Source: Planotetraspora mira (GTDB lineage: Bacteria; Actinomycetota; Actinomycetes; Streptosporangiales; Streptosporangiaceae). From it: 64,000 nucleotides of DNA. The notes under the pieces are model-generated. The model did not search any database and was not told the DNA's origin. It saw only the letters and a program-made list of their open reading frames with translations. Below, in pieces: positions 8,680-17,491 of this stretch; position 1 is the first letter of the stretch, and each line of letters opens with the position of its first letter. The stretch covers positions 62,001 through 126,000 of the forward strand of contig NZ_BOOO01000020.1 of the NCBI RefSeq assembly GCF_016863275.1, in the 5' to 3' direction. The position numbers and the translations under genes are program-made.

Positions 8680-9522
8680 TCAGCCGGCGCTCAGATGGGG
8701 CCACGCGGCGCGCAGGGCCTCTCTCCAGTCACGGAGGGGGGCCACCCCCGCGGCGGCCCACCGATCGTGGCCCAGGACGCTGTTGGCGGGCCGCGCGGCC
8801 GGACGCGGGAACCCCGCCGCCGAGAGGGGCAGCACCCTGTCGGGGTCCGCGCCGAGCAACGTGAAGACCTCGCGCGCGAAGCCGTGCCAACTCGTCCGGC
8901 CCGCGCTGGTGCCGTGGTACACACCCGGCGGGGCATCGGCCCGGGCGAGCCGCACGATCTGCGCCGACAGGTCGGCGGTCCACGTCGGCTGCCCGACCTG
9001 GTCGTCCACCACGGACACGGTGTCCCGTTCCGTCGCCAGACGCATCATCGTCTTGACGAAGTTGGGCCCGTGCGCGCCGTACAGCCACGCCGTGCGGACC
9101 ACCTGACCGCCGTGCGCCAGCGCGGCCTGCTCCCCCGCCAGCTTGGTCCGCCCGTAGGCGTTGATCGGGCTCGTCGGGGCGTCCTCCGTGTACGGCTCCG
9201 GCGAGGAGCCGTCGAACACGTAATCCGTCGAGATCTGGATGAGCCGTTCACCGCATGCCTCGGCGAGCGTCCGCACGGCGTGGCCGTTGAGCGCGAGAGC
9301 CTCGCCCTCGCGCGCCTCGGCGTCGTCCACCGCCGTCCAGGCCGCGCAGTTGACCACGACGTCCGGTTTCACCTCCCGCACCGTCGTCACGACCGCGTCC
9401 GCGTCGAGCAGGTCGAGGTCGTGACGGGTCAGCGCGACCGTTTCCTCGCCCTCACGTGTGAGAAGGGCGACGAGGTCCGTGCCGAGCATCCCGCCCGCTC
9501 CCGTCACCAGCCATCTGGTCAT
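8680..9522 (-). CDS. rmlD: dTDP-4-dehydrorhamnose reductase
   Basis: A 280-residue extended SDR that reduces dTDP-4-keto-L-rhamnose to dTDP-L-rhamnose, the last step of the pathway. The N-terminal 'TGAGGMLG' cofactor loop, 'ISTDYVFDG' and the catalytic tyrosine and lysine in 'YGRTK' are all present, and the length fits the family. It lies downstream of rmlB on the same strand with a 41-nt gap and is probably co-transcribed with it. The rmlC gene converges on it across a hairpin region. Confidence 0.94.
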   Translation of the reverse strand: MTRWLVTGAGGMLGTDLVALLTREGEETVALTRHDLDLLDADAVVTTVREVKPDVVVNCAAWTAVDDAEAREGEALALNGHAVRTLAEACGERLIQISTDYVFDGSSPEPYTEDAPTSPINAYGRTKLAGEQAALAHGGQVVRTAWLYGAHGPNFVKTMMRLATERDTVSVVDDQVGQPTWTADLSAQIVRLARADAPPGVYHGTSAGRTSWHGFAREVFTLLGADPDRVLPLSAAGFPRPAARPANSVLGHDRWAAAGVAPLRDWREALRAAWPHLSAG

Positions 9523-9563
9523 GACGCCTCCGTGGTCGCTCGATGTCGGTCAGTGGACGCCGG

Positions 9564-10535
9564 TCACTGGGCGTCCGACCGCAGCGGCTTCCACCACGAC
9601 GGGTTGTCGACGTACCACTGGACGGTCTCCGAGATGCCCTCGTCGAAGCTCATCCGGGGCGCGTAACCGAGGGCGCGCAACTTGCCGTCGTCCAGCGAGT
9701 ACCGCCGGTCGTGCCCCTTGCGGTCGGCGACGCGCTCGACCTGGTCGAAGGAGGCGTCGAGTTCGTCGAGCAGGCGCTGGGTGAGCTCCAGGTTGGTCAG
9801 CTCGGCCGTGCCCGCGATGTGGTAGACCTCACCGGGCTCGCCCACCTCGGCCACGAGTTGGATGCCGCGGCAGTGGTCGTCCACGTGCACCCAGTCCCGG
9901 ATGTTGCCGCCGTCGCCGTAGAGCGGGACGGACTTCCCGGTGAGCAGGTTGGTGATGAACAGCGGGATGACCTTCTCGGGGAACTGGTAGGGCCCGTAGT
10001 TGTTGCCGCACCGGGTGATCGAGACGGGCAGGCCGTGGGTCACCGCGTACGCGCGGGCGATGAGGTCGGCGCCCGCCTTGGACGCCGAATACGGCGAACG
10101 CGGCGCCAGCGGCGCGCTCTCGTCCCAGGACCCGGTCTCGATCGAGCCGTAGACCTCGTCGGTCGAGACTTGGACGACCCGGCTCACCTTGGCCGCCAGA
10201 CAGGCCTCCATGAGCGTCTGCGTCCCCAGGACGTTCGTACGGACGAAGTCCGCCGCGCCGTCGATCGAGCGGTCCACGTGGGATTCGGCGGCGAAGTGCA
10301 CGACCACGTCGTGGCCGGGGACGATCTCGGCGAGCAGGCCGGCGTCGCACACGTCGCCGTGGACGAACTCGTACCCGCCCTCGACGGAGGCGAGGTTGCT
10401 CAGATTGCCCGCGTAGGTCAACCGGTCGAGAACCGTCACCGACGCCCCGGCGAAGGCCGGGTAGCCGCCGGTGAGAACCGTACGGACGTAGTGCGAGCCG
10501 ATGAATCCGGCACCACCGGTGACGAGAAGCTTCAC
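9564..10535 (-). CDS. rmlB: dTDP-glucose 4,6-dehydratase
   Basis: A 323-residue extended SDR that converts dTDP-D-glucose to dTDP-4-keto-6-deoxy-D-glucose with tightly bound NAD. It shows 'TGGAGFIGS' at the N-terminus, 'VQVSTDEVYG' and the active-site 'YSASKAGAD'. The start is taken as GTG at 10533-10535, which begins the conserved 'KLLVTGGAG'. The longer ORF upstream has no family similarity and would cover the promoter region of the divergent beta-helix gene. Its product feeds rmlC and rmlD, and could also feed the C-methyltransferase branch. Confidence 0.94.
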   Translation of the reverse strand: MKLLVTGGAGFIGSHYVRTVLTGGYPAFAGASVTVLDRLTYAGNLSNLASVEGGYEFVHGDVCDAGLLAEIVPGHDVVVHFAAESHVDRSIDGAADFVRTNVLGTQTLMEACLAAKVSRVVQVSTDEVYGSIETGSWDESAPLAPRSPYSASKAGADLIARAYAVTHGLPVSITRCGNNYGPYQFPEKVIPLFITNLLTGKSVPLYGDGGNIRDWVHVDDHCRGIQLVAEVGEPGEVYHIAGTAELTNLELTQRLLDELDASFDQVERVADRKGHDRRYSLDDGKLRALGYAPRMSFDEGISETVQWYVDNPSWWKPLRSDAQ

Positions 10536-10803
10536 AAGGGATCCAACCTGTCGACTTAGACCTCGGATTTGATTGTGCCGCATGTCCCCCCCGGACATGC
10601 CCAACGGATATAGCGACTCCTCATTCGTGGAATCGGTTGGCGTCACGGCAGGCCAAAAGTGGACAGGACAGGAAATGTCGGCAAGATTGATGCGCGACTG
10701 TTACCACAGCCGTCACAATGGCCAATGGCACCAACGGGTCGGGTTGGGAAACGGTCCGACAGAGCGACAACGAACCGGGCGCGCACGCGCGGAGGTCCCA
10801 GAC
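10536..10803. promoter_or_regulatory. Divergent upstream region of rmlB and the secreted beta-helix gene
   Basis: A 268-bp AT-richer stretch between two divergent genes. It should carry both promoters. I do not see a clear repeat or operator. A small ORF across it on either strand lacks coding character. Confidence 0.4.
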
Positions 10804-12375
10804 ATGGCCCACTCGCACTTCCCCCGTCACGATTTCGGGGAGGACCGCTCACCGCGCCGCCGCGCCCGAGTGATCACGGCATGTGTGCTCGCCGCCGTGC
10901 TCGCCGGGGCCGCGTCGTACGCGGTGTGGCTCACCGCGACGGGCTCCGGGGAGCCCGCGACGGCGAAGAAGGGGCCCACCGTCGCGAACGGATCCGTGGT
11001 GGCGGCGCCGGTGGTGACGCCCAAGATGAAGGAGGTCAGCTTCTGGAAGCCGGCCACCAAGGTGAAGGTGCAGCGCCACTCCGACAACGTCCCCCTGGAA
11101 CTGGGCACCCGTTTCACCGTCTCACGCAACGGCTGGGTGGCGGGGATCCGCTTCTACAAGGCGTCAGGTGAGACGGGGCGGCACACCGGCAGCCTCTGGG
11201 ACTCGGACGGCAACCAACTGGCGAAGGTCACCTTCGCGGAGGAGACGGCCACGGGCTGGCAGGAGGCCCACTTCGACGAGCCGGCCATGGTGGCGGCGGA
11301 CCATGTGTACACCGTCTCCTACCACAGCGAGAACGGCGTCTACGTGGGCAAGCCGCGTGCCACCTCGCTGCGGTCCGGCCCGCTGATGTCGGAGGCCGCC
11401 AAGACCGGCGTCTACCGCTACGGCAAGGGCGGCGGCTTCCCGACGAAGTGGAACCCGAAGAACTACAACTACTACGTCGACGTCATCTACCGATGGCTCG
11501 ACGGCGGCCCCGAGCCCACTCCGACACCCGCCAAGCCGACGCCCACGCCCAGCAAGACGCCCTCCAAGTCTCCGACGCCGAAGCCGAAGCCGCCCGTCGT
11601 GGCGAGGACCGGAAACTGCCCGGCCTTCCCGACGCCCAGTTGCACGGGCGTGCCCGCCGGCAAGAAGTTGCGAGCCCTCGCGTCGAACATGTCCGGCGAC
11701 ACCTACCGCGTCACCAAGGCCGGGACCGTCCTCGACGGCGTCCACGTCTCCGGGACCCTGCTCATCACGGCCGCGAACGTCACGGTCAGGAACAGCCTGA
11801 TCGACGGCGACGTGAAGAACGAGTACGACCGGAAGATCTACCCGTTCACCATCTCGGACTCCACGATCGGCCCGGAGAGCGGCTGCGACAGCACACCGGG
11901 ACTCTGGAACGCCGAGTTCACGGCCACTGGCGTGCACATCCGCAACCACGTCGACGGCGTCAGCGTCTCGGGCGACAACGTCAAGGTCAGGGACTCCTTC
12001 ATCATCCTGTGCTCCCACTCGGGCGACCACTCCGACGGCATCCAGACGGTCGGGCGCGGTGACGGCCTGATCTTCGATCACAACACCGTCGACCAGAGCG
12101 ACGCCCCCGACCACACGGCGCCGGTCTTCCTGGTGGACCCCAGCACGGGCGTGTCCGTCACCAACAACCTGCTGATCGGCGGCACCTACACGATCCGGTT
12201 GCGGGCCTCGGAGGGCACCGTCGCCAAGAACAACCTGGTGGCCAACAAGTCCTGGGACTACGGACCGAGCGACTCCGACTGCGGGACCACCGACTGGTCC
12301 GGTAACAAACTGGTCACCGTCAACAGCCAATACCGGGTCACCTCCACAGTCGGCTCACTGGCCTGCGAAGGCTGA
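10804..12375 (+). CDS. Secreted DUF4082 + right-handed beta-helix protein
   Basis: A 523-residue exported protein. Residues 1-45 are a basic stretch followed by a hydrophobic signal/anchor ('ITACVLAAVLAGAASYAVWL'). Residues about 75-235 match the DUF4082 beta-sandwich type, with 'FTVSRNGWVAGIRFYK' and 'YTVSYHS.NG.Y'. A Pro/Thr/Lys-rich linker (about 238-265) follows, then a parallel beta-helix region with repeats such as 'NVTVRNSLIDGD', 'GVHIRNHVDGVSVSG' and 'GVSVTNNLLIGG'. Beta-helix proteins of this kind bind, cleave or modify polysaccharides, so it may act on the glycan of this locus outside the cell. No catalytic triad can be named. ATG 10804 is chosen for the signal sequence. Confidence 0.8.
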   Translation: MAHSHFPRHDFGEDRSPRRRARVITACVLAAVLAGAASYAVWLTATGSGEPATAKKGPTVANGSVVAAPVVTPKMKEVSFWKPATKVKVQRHSDNVPLELGTRFTVSRNGWVAGIRFYKASGETGRHTGSLWDSDGNQLAKVTFAEETATGWQEAHFDEPAMVAADHVYTVSYHSENGVYVGKPRATSLRSGPLMSEAAKTGVYRYGKGGGFPTKWNPKNYNYYVDVIYRWLDGGPEPTPTPAKPTPTPSKTPSKSPTPKPKPPVVARTGNCPAFPTPSCTGVPAGKKLRALASNMSGDTYRVTKAGTVLDGVHVSGTLLITAANVTVRNSLIDGDVKNEYDRKIYPFTISDSTIGPESGCDSTPGLWNAEFTATGVHIRNHVDGVSVSGDNVKVRDSFIILCSHSGDHSDGIQTVGRGDGLIFDHNTVDQSDAPDHTAPVFLVDPSTGVSVTNNLLIGGTYTIRLRASEGTVAKNNLVANKSWDYGPSDSDCGTTDWSGNKLVTVNSQYRVTSTVGSLACEG

Positions 12376-12471
12376 CCCGGGCGCGTAATCCGGTGATCCC
12401 GCGGGCGCGTCCTATCGGCTGTCGGTGACTAGCATGCAACGCGGCATGCGAGACGAGGGAGAACTTTCACC

Positions 12472-13371
12472 ATGACCACAGTCCTTTCGAACAGTGGCGT
12501 TGACGACGAGACACGGCGGGGCCTCATCTACAAGGGCGACGTGTTCGTCTATCCGGCTTCGGCCTCCTCGACGGAGCTGATCGGTTTCGCCCGCGAGCTG
12601 ATCGAGGAGGCGTTCGGCGGCCGGGACCCGGAGACGGCCCAGTTCGAAATGCCCGTGGAGGAGTTCGCAGCCCTGCTCTCGCAGCTCAAGCCCCGCTTCA
12701 TCCACCACCCGCAGTGCAAGAAGCTGCTCCCCCTGGTCATGGAGGAGCTCGGCTGCGAACTGGACCGCACCTACTTCGACGTGCCCCGGCTGCGGACCTC
12801 CACCTCCAACGACTACCTCACCTCGGGGATCTCCTACGCCTTCCATCCGCACCGCGACTGCTGGTACTCCGCCCCGTTCAACCAGATCAACTGGTGGATC
12901 CCGATCTACCCGGTCGTCGCGGACAACGTGATGGCCTTCCACCCGAAGTACTTCGACCGTCCCGTCGCCAACGGCAGCGCGCGCTACGACTACGCCGAGT
13001 GGAACCGCTCCTCGAGGGCCACGGCCGCACAGCACATCCACAACGACACCCGGGACCAGCCGAAGCCGGAGGAAGAGGTCGAGCTCGACCCGCAGGTTCG
13101 CGTGGTGCCGGAGGCCGGCGGCATGATGTTGTTCTCCGGCGCCCAGCTCCACTCGACGGTGCCGAACACCTCGGGACGCACCCGCTTCAGCATCGACTTC
13201 CGCACCGTCAACATCGACGACGTGCGGGCACGTCGCGCGGCGGCCAACGTGGACGCCAGGTGCACGGGCACGACCCTGCGTGACTTCAAGCGCTCGACCG
13301 ACCTGGCCGAGATGCCCGAGGACCTGGCGCTCGAGTACGAGGCCGAGGCGGCGGAGGCGGCCTCCCGCTGA
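12472..13371 (+). CDS. Fe(II)/2-oxoglutarate dioxygenase-like enzyme (PhyH-like)
   Basis: A 299-residue soluble protein with the facial triad pattern of non-haem iron oxygenases: His127 and Asp129 in 'HPHRDCW', then His227 in 'QLHSTV', followed nine residues later by arginine (R236/R238) that can bind 2-oxoglutarate. The surrounding 'WWIPIYPV' and 'RFSIDFRTV' strands fit the double-stranded beta-helix fold. The reaction, hydroxylation or similar, and its substrate are not known. Position between polysaccharide genes suggests oxidation of a sugar or a lipid-linked intermediate. A good ribosome site (GGGAGAA) precedes ATG 12472, and a TAGCAT box at about 12429 may be its -10 element. Confidence 0.75.
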   Translation: MTTVLSNSGVDDETRRGLIYKGDVFVYPASASSTELIGFARELIEEAFGGRDPETAQFEMPVEEFAALLSQLKPRFIHHPQCKKLLPLVMEELGCELDRTYFDVPRLRTSTSNDYLTSGISYAFHPHRDCWYSAPFNQINWWIPIYPVVADNVMAFHPKYFDRPVANGSARYDYAEWNRSSRATAAQHIHNDTRDQPKPEEEVELDPQVRVVPEAGGMMLFSGAQLHSTVPNTSGRTRFSIDFRTVNIDDVRARRAAANVDARCTGTTLRDFKRSTDLAEMPEDLALEYEAEAAEAASR

Positions 13372-13384
13372 GGCGCGTCAGCCC

Positions 13385-14449
13385 TCAGGAACTGATCTGC
13401 ACCTTGCTGTGGTCCCCCAGCACCAGACGATGCGCCTTGGGCGTTCTGGGCGCTGGGGTGACCTCCACGTCATGGCCGATCAGCGAGGCCTCGATCCTGT
13501 GGACCCCGTCGATCGACGAGCGGGCGAGCAGGATCGAGTACTCGATCTCGCTGCGACTGATGCGGCAGTCCCGCGCCACTGACGTGAACGGCCCGATGTA
13601 GGAGTCCGTGACGACGGCTCCCGCACCGATGACCACCGGGCCGACGATCCGGGAACCGTGCACGGACGCGCCCGCCTCGACGACCACCCGGCCGATGAGC
13701 TCGGAGTCCTGGACGTCTCCGTCCAGGCGCGGCTCCAGCGACTCCAGCACGAGCCGGTTGACCTCGAGCATGTCGGCGACGTTGCCCGTGTCCTTCCAGT
13801 AACCGGAGATCAGCGCCGGCTGCACGTCGTGCCCCGCGTCGATCAGCGCCTGGATCGCGTCGGTGATCTCGAGTTCTCCCCGCCACGACGGCTTCAGCGC
13901 GGCGACGGCCTCGTGGACGGCGCGGGTGAACAGGTAGACGCCCACCAGGGCCAGGTCGCTCTTGGGCTCGCGCGGCTTCTCCTCCAGGCCCACGACGCGG
14001 CCGCCGTCGTCGAGTTCCGCCACGCCGAACTGCCGCGGGTCCGCGACCCTCGTCAGCATGATCTGCGCGCTCGGGCGTTCCGCGCGGAAGCGCTCGACCA
14101 GTCCGTCGATCCCCCCGACGATGAAGTTGTCCCCGAGGTACATCACGAAGTCGTCCTCGCCCAGGTATTCGCGGGCGATGAGCACGGCGTGCGCCAGCCC
14201 GAGCGGCGCCGTCTGCCGGAGGTAGGTCACCTGGAGGCCGAACGCGGAGCCGTCACCGACGGCGGCCTCGATCTCGGCCTGCGTGTCCCCCACCACGATG
14301 CCGACGTCCTTGATCCCGGCCGAGGCGATGGCCTCGAGGCCGTAGAACAGGACCGGCTTGTTGGCGACCGGTACCAATTGCTTCGCCTGGGTGTGGGTGA
14401 TGGGCCTGAGCCGGGTGCCTGATCCACCGGCCAGGACGAGCGCCTTCAA
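13385..14449 (-). CDS. rmlA: Glucose-1-phosphate thymidylyltransferase, long form
   Basis: A 354-residue nucleotidyltransferase making dTDP-glucose, step one of the rhamnose pathway. It opens 'KALVLAGGSGTRLRP' and has 'YLGDNF' and 'LEEKP' elements. A C-terminal left-handed beta-helix of hexapeptide repeats (about residues 235-330, 'GAGAVVTDSYIGPFTSV') marks the long StrD-like subgroup rather than the ~290-residue RmlA. The TTG at 14447-14449 gives the family's N-terminus, and an ATG at 14468-14470 that would add seven residues is the alternative. It follows the initiating transferase with stop and start only 1 nt apart. Feedback control by dTDP-rhamnose is known in the short form only. Confidence 0.9.
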   Translation of the reverse strand: MKALVLAGGSGTRLRPITHTQAKQLVPVANKPVLFYGLEAIASAGIKDVGIVVGDTQAEIEAAVGDGSAFGLQVTYLRQTAPLGLAHAVLIAREYLGEDDFVMYLGDNFIVGGIDGLVERFRAERPSAQIMLTRVADPRQFGVAELDDGGRVVGLEEKPREPKSDLALVGVYLFTRAVHEAVAALKPSWRGELEITDAIQALIDAGHDVQPALISGYWKDTGNVADMLEVNRLVLESLEPRLDGDVQDSELIGRVVVEAGASVHGSRIVGPVVIGAGAVVTDSYIGPFTSVARDCRISRSEIEYSILLARSSIDGVHRIEASLIGHDVEVTPAPRTPKAHRLVLGDHSKVQISS

Positions 14450-14450
14450 C

Positions 14451-15920
14451 TCAGTAAGCCCCTTCTCCACGCGTGACCGCCGACCAGGTCTTCCATAAGA
14501 CCTGGAGATCCAACATAAGGGACCAATTCTCTACATAACGCAGGTCGAGCCGGACCGACTCCTCCCACGACAGGTCGGACCTGCCGCTCACCTGCCACAA
14601 CCCCGTCATCCCGGGCTTCACCACCAGGCGGCGGCGGACGTCGGCGCCGTACTTGGCGACCTCGACGGGAAGCGGCGGGCGGGGGCCGACGAGCGACATC
14701 TCCCCGCGCACCACGTTGAGAAGCTGCGGAAGCTCGTCGAGGGAGTAGCGCCGGAGGAGGCCGCCCACCTTGGTGATCCGTGGATCGTTCCTCATCTTGA
14801 AGAGCACGCCGTTCGAGTCGTTCTCGTGAAGAAGAACGCCCTTGAGACGTTCCGCGTCGGCGACCATCGTCCGGAACTTCAGGACCTGGAACTCACGGCC
14901 GTGGCGTCCCACCCTGGTCTGCCGGAACAACGCCTTCCCGGGGCTCGTCGTCCGGATGACGACGGCGATGACCAGCATGGGAACGGCCAGGATCAGCAGC
15001 GCCACCGAGGCCACGAACTTGTCGAACGCACTCTTGACGGCTTGCCGGATGCCGTTGATGTCGGGATGTTCCACGTGCAGCAGCGGCATGCCCGCGACGG
15101 GCCGCACGCTGATCCGGGGGCCGGCGACGTCCATGAGCGCGGGAGCGACGAACAGGTCGGCGCCCCGGGACTCGATTCCCCAGGCGAGACGGCGCAGGGA
15201 GGTGCCGTCCAGTTCCGGGCACGCGAGCACCGCGACCGTGTCGGCCGCGACCATGTCGACGATCGCGGGCACGTCGCCGAAGTCGCCGAGCACCGGCACA
15301 CCGTCGACGTCGAGCACCTGCTCGCCGTCCGCCCCGTACGGCAGGCACGCGGCCACCACCCGCATGCCGTGGTACGGCTGCCGCCTGAACTGCATCACGA
15401 GGTCGATGACGGACGCCCGATGGCCGACGGCCACCACGCGCCGCATGTACTCGCCGTTGGTCCGGGCGCGGTGCAACCGCTTGCGCATGTGATGCCGGAA
15501 CAACAGCGTGAAGAAGATGGCGAGCGGCAACATCGCCATGACATAGCTTCTGGCGATCATCGTCTGCGTCGCGTACGCGCCGATGGCGACCGCGGCGATC
15601 AGTCCCACACCGCCCTCGGTGACGGCGCGGAACTCCGCGGTGCCCTCCCCATGGGCACGCTTGCGGTATCCGCCGGCCATCGCCATGATCAAGGGCCAGA
15701 TCGCCGTGAGGGCCAGCCCGAAGTAGAGATCGTAGAGAGGGATGAAGGCCCCGACCTTCAACCGGGTCAGCTCGACCACGGAGAAGGCGATGACTGCCGA
15801 AAGCAGGTCGCCTGCTACCAGGACCTTCCGGTATGAAGTGGTCCACACGCTGGGCGAAGACCGCACAACGACGTCCATGGGAACCACCGGCGGTTCGGGT
15901 AGCCCCGCACGAGCTTCCAT
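14451..15920 (-). CDS. Initiating polyprenyl glycosylphosphotransferase (WbaP/CpsE type)
   Basis: A 489-residue membrane enzyme that transfers sugar-1-phosphate from a nucleotide sugar to undecaprenyl phosphate, starting repeat-unit assembly. The N-terminal third has four to five hydrophobic segments, the middle is a Rossmann-like domain ('RRVVAVGHRASV'), then a reentrant hydrophobic helix (about 297-320) leads into the catalytic domain with 'VLKFRTM', 'DELPQLLNVVRGEMSLVGPRPP' fragments and 'PGMTGLWQVSGRS'. This last signature is diagnostic. It is the upstream gene of a two-gene unit with rmlA. A second in-frame ATG 14 codons later is possible. Confidence 0.94.
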   Translation of the reverse strand: MEARAGLPEPPVVPMDVVVRSSPSVWTTSYRKVLVAGDLLSAVIAFSVVELTRLKVGAFIPLYDLYFGLALTAIWPLIMAMAGGYRKRAHGEGTAEFRAVTEGGVGLIAAVAIGAYATQTMIARSYVMAMLPLAIFFTLLFRHHMRKRLHRARTNGEYMRRVVAVGHRASVIDLVMQFRRQPYHGMRVVAACLPYGADGEQVLDVDGVPVLGDFGDVPAIVDMVAADTVAVLACPELDGTSLRRLAWGIESRGADLFVAPALMDVAGPRISVRPVAGMPLLHVEHPDINGIRQAVKSAFDKFVASVALLILAVPMLVIAVVIRTTSPGKALFRQTRVGRHGREFQVLKFRTMVADAERLKGVLLHENDSNGVLFKMRNDPRITKVGGLLRRYSLDELPQLLNVVRGEMSLVGPRPPLPVEVAKYGADVRRRLVVKPGMTGLWQVSGRSDLSWEESVRLDLRYVENWSLMLDLQVLWKTWSAVTRGEGAY

Positions 15921-16287
15921 CTCACCACGCCCTTAGTCGCTGGAGTGTGCAGGAGATTGACGCATAAAGCATCCCAACGGTTCACAAGGAACTCAGGCGT
16001 TCCAGGGCCGGGTACCCAGATCGATACTAAAGAGCGACCGGACGGGATGGAACGATGATCACTGTCCACAATCGGCCGCGGTGAAGCAGCCGATATGGCT
16101 TGACGGAACGGTCCAACAGTGCCCCATTAGCCAGAAATACCGTCGTAGTTCACGCGTCCGGAAATGCCATCGAAGATGCATCGATCAGGAGGAGTGACCG
16201 GAAGTGGTCCGTGGACGCCCGCCTCAGCACGGAGGATCGCCCGCCGAGAGCCTTCGAACCGAAGGCGAACAGAACTAGATTCTCGAT
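15921..16287. other. Intergenic gap before the enoyl-CoA hydratase-like gene
   Basis: A 367-bp stretch that marks the right border of the polysaccharide locus. It must hold the promoter of the leftward glycosylphosphotransferase operon. Short ORFs across it lack coding character. I see no RNA gene, repeat or clear operator in it. Confidence 0.5.
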
Positions 16288-17052
16288 ATGTCCGTACGCA
16301 TCGACCGGCGCGGTCCGGTGACGACCGTGATCCTGAACAGGCCAGACGTCCGCAACGCGGTCGACCGGGCCACGGCGACCGCCCTCGCCGACGCGTTCCG
16401 CGCGTTCGAGGCCGACGAGAGCGCGTCCGTCGCCGTGTTGTGGGGCGACGGAGGCACGTTCTGTTCGGGCGCCGACCTCCACGCGGTGGGCACCGAGCGC
16501 GGCAACCGGGTCGAGACGGCCGGGGACGGCCCCATGGGCCCCACCCGGATGCGCCTGTCCAAGCCCGTCATCGCCGCGGTGGAGGGCTTCGCCGTCGCGG
16601 GAGGTCTGGAACTGGCCCTGTGGTGCGACCTCCGCGTGGCGGCCGACGACGCGACGTTCGGCGTCTTCTGCCGCAGATGGGGCGTCCCGCTGATCGACGG
16701 CGGCACGGTACGGCTGCCGCGCCTCATCGGATCGGGACGGGCGCTCGACCTGATCCTCACGGGCCGTGCCGTACCGGCCGGGGAGGCGCTGGACATCGGC
16801 CTGGTCAACCGCCTGGTCCCGGCGGGCACCGCACGCGAGGCCGCGGAGGCGCTGGCCGCGCAACTCGCCGCGCTTCCCCAGGCGTGCCTGCGCGAGGACC
16901 GCCTCGCGGCGCTGGAGCAGGAGGGGTTGCCGGAGGATGAGGCCATGGCCGTCGAGTTCCGGCACGGACTCGTGTCGTTGGACGCCATGCGGGCGGAAGG
17001 TCTGGCGGGGGTGGAGCGGTTCCGCACCGGAGCGGGCCGGCACGGCGCCTGA
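16288..17052 (+). CDS. Crotonase-fold enoyl-CoA hydratase/isomerase
   Basis: A 254-residue crotonase family protein acting on acyl-CoA thioesters. Oxyanion-hole motifs are seen: 'CSGADLHAV' and 'EGFAVAGGLELALWCDLRVA'. Of the two catalytic glutamates of classic hydratases, the region 'FCRRWGVPLIDGGT' carries D rather than E, so the reaction may be isomerisation or another crotonase chemistry. It stands alone, not in an operon with fatty-acid genes. The -10-like TAGATT at about 16275 lies only ~7 nt before ATG 16288, suggesting a leaderless mRNA. Confidence 0.87.
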   Translation: MSVRIDRRGPVTTVILNRPDVRNAVDRATATALADAFRAFEADESASVAVLWGDGGTFCSGADLHAVGTERGNRVETAGDGPMGPTRMRLSKPVIAAVEGFAVAGGLELALWCDLRVAADDATFGVFCRRWGVPLIDGGTVRLPRLIGSGRALDLILTGRAVPAGEALDIGLVNRLVPAGTAREAAEALAAQLAALPQACLREDRLAALEQEGLPEDEAMAVEFRHGLVSLDAMRAEGLAGVERFRTGAGRHGA

Positions 17053-17085
17053 CGGAGAAGCGGGCGCCTGACAGAGAAGGCGGTC

Positions 17086-17448
17086 TCAGTCGTATTCGAG
17101 ATCGGGTAACGGCGAAGGCGGATCGGGACTACGCCATACGACGACATATCCGTCGTCGGCCGTCTCCACGGCCATGTTCAGCCGTTCGAGGTCGAAGTCG
17201 GGCAGGTATCTCAGCCGCGCAAGGAAGCCGGCGTCAGTCGCCGACCGGGGGACGACACAGCCTTCTCCGTCGCGGTCGAGAAGGACGATGAGCACGTCGG
17301 GCCGCCCCTCGCCCGCTGCCAGCCCGCCGACCCGGACCTCCACGACGTCCTCCCATGCGAGGGCCTCGACGCTGCCGTCGGAATAGTGACGGGTGACGCC
17401 CTCTTCGGTGACGTAGACATAGGAATCCGGCACTGCGTTGCCGTGCAT
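17086..17448 (-). CDS. Conserved hypothetical protein, 120 aa
   Basis: A small acidic soluble protein with no signal peptide. The N-terminal half reads 'YVYVTEEGVTRHYSDGSVEALAWEDVVEVRV', which looks like a PH-like beta-sheet module found in short actinobacterial hypothetical proteins that respond to an input sequence of DNA-coded constants ('eGi.r...dG..e.v.W.dv..V'). The family function is unknown to me. It is transcribed toward the crotonase gene and is 43 nt from the GntR gene stop on the same strand. Confidence 0.65.
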   Translation of the reverse strand: MHGNAVPDSYVYVTEEGVTRHYSDGSVEALAWEDVVEVRVGGLAAGEGRPDVLIVLLDRDGEGCVVPRSATDAGFLARLRYLPDFDLERLNMAVETADDGYVVVWRSPDPPSPLPDLEYD

Positions 17449-17491
17449 GGGCGCGATTGTGACGACTGGGGGGCGCTCCGTGCAAGAGACG

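Noticed and set aside
1-15920. Antibiotic (glycosylated natural product) gene cluster rather than a polysaccharide locus
   Set aside because: There is no polyketide or peptide synthetase, while a flippase and an initiating polyprenyl glycosylphosphotransferase are present. A deoxysugar branch shared with a natural product elsewhere cannot be excluded.
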